Shown: piece after piece, positions 63,690 through 64,000 of the stretch
Numbering within the stretch: the stretch's first letter is position 1
Layout of the letters: each line of letters begins with the position of its first letter
Source of the DNA: Flavobacterium sp. BFFFF1
GTDB lineage: Bacteria > Bacteroidota > Bacteroidia > Flavobacteriales > Flavobacteriaceae
DNA: 64,000 bases
Assembly: GCF_002256285.1 (NCBI RefSeq)
Contig: NZ_NKJE01000016.1
Location: 25,240 to 89,239 of the forward strand
Direction of reading: 5' to 3'
The notes under the pieces: model-generated
What the model was told of the DNA's origin: nothing
Seen by the model: only the letters and a program-made list of their open reading frames with translations
The model's database searches: none
Position numbers and translations under genes: made by a program

Positions 63690-64000
63690 TTACTTTGTAG
63701 TCGGGTAGCCCATGTCTTTCCCCATCTTGTCGTACACCGCATCGACCGGCTCCCACAATTCAATCTTATTGCCCTCCGGGTCCATCAGGTGTACAAACTT
63801 GCCATAATCATAGGCCTGTACCGAGTCGACCGGCGCGACGCCCTGCTGCTTTAACTGCGCGAGCAACGCACCCATGTTGGCCACGCGGTAATTGATCATA
63901 AACTCCTTCGTGGAGGGCGCAAAATATTGGGTCTTTTCATTAAACGGACTCCATTGCGTAAACCCTTTCTGTGTGGGGTCCAATGCCTGACGCCATTCAA
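63690..64000 (-). CDS. VOC (glyoxalase/dioxygenase-like) family protein, 5' end outside the window
   Basis: About 103 C-terminal residues are visible and the frame stays open past the right edge, so the start is missing; the TTG near 63983 is internal, since EWRQALDPTQKGFTQWSPF is continuous family sequence. It carries the VOC C-terminal strands YGKFVHLMDPEGNKIELWEP, whose Glu is the metal ligand. Family members range from glyoxalases to resistance proteins; the substrate cannot be told. It is convergent with the acyl-CoA ligase with 7 bases between them. Confidence 0.85.
   Translation of the reverse strand, partial: EWRQALDPTQKGFTQWSPFNEKTQYFAPSTKEFMINYRVANMGALLAQLKQQGVAPVDSVQAYDYGKFVHLMDPEGNKIELWEPVDAVYDKMGKDMGYPTTK

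Overview
The window looks like chromosomal DNA of a member of the Flavobacteriaceae, probably Flavobacterium or a close relative. The evidence is: many promoters of the Bacteroidota type (TTTG, about 19 bases, TAnnTTTG); almost no Shine-Dalgarno sequences apart from the one inside prfB; bacillithiol synthesis (bshA); Bacteroidota-type LptD and TamB; and families typical of this group (head GIN/DUF2807, DUF4159, PG_1098-type methyltransferase, RimB-RimK fusion). It is mostly core, vertically inherited gene content. I see no prophage, insertion sequence, CRISPR array or defence island.

Layout. 1-2 kb: partial DAACS symporter and aroC on the minus strand. 2-4.5 kb: LpxH-like phosphoesterase, a lipoprotein and a small outer-membrane barrel. 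4.5-14.6 kb: a long minus-strand block for envelope and redox functions (amidase, MCE/MlaD, two Fe-S proteins around a HAD protein, a protein of unknown function, a GH3-serine hydrolase fusion, BshA, a PrcB-like lipoprotein). 14.7-17.8 kb: lptD and ridA. 17.8-25.7 kb, minus strand: N-acetylglucosamine kinase, gapA, pfkA and the large tamB. 25.8-31 kb: a tightly packed plus-strand operon (tsaD, rsmE, DUF4159, AI-2E permease, methyltransferase, secreted protein) meeting a VanX-type dipeptidase. 31.8-32.2 kb: three tRNAs (Ser-GCT, Pro-TGG, Arg-TCT), followed by a scrambled copy of the tRNA-Arg 3' end. 32.6-44.7 kb: thiolase, NlpC/P60 peptidase, TPR protein, gyrA, clpC, rimB-rimK fusion, DUF421 protein, nnrD. 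44.9-53 kb: gcvT, S41 protease, helical secreted protein, yebC, then a sigma factor/membrane protein/two surface beta-repeat proteins cluster. 53-64 kb: cysteine-synthase-like enzyme, S9 oligopeptidase, ybaB, threonine aldolase, prfB with its programmed +1 frameshift, glutathione peroxidase, a second sigma/anti-sigma pair, a Crp-type regulator, acyl-CoA ligase and a partial VOC protein.

The genes work together mainly in envelope building and recycling: lptD, tamB, MlaD, amidase, the GH3 fusion, DdpX, NlpC and N-acetylglucosamine kinase. Glycolysis (pfkA, gapA), translation (tsaD, rsmE, prfB, rimK, tRNAs) and proteostasis (clpC, S41, S9) are the other themes.

The least explained material is intergenic. 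A family of structured repeats occurs at about 0.84, 33.85 and 44.73 kb, with a possible degraded inverted copy at 18.7 kb. In the two best copies the outer stem is kept by compensatory base changes. The scar downstream of tRNA-Arg is the second such feature. GC content also rises visibly from about 54 kb to the right edge.
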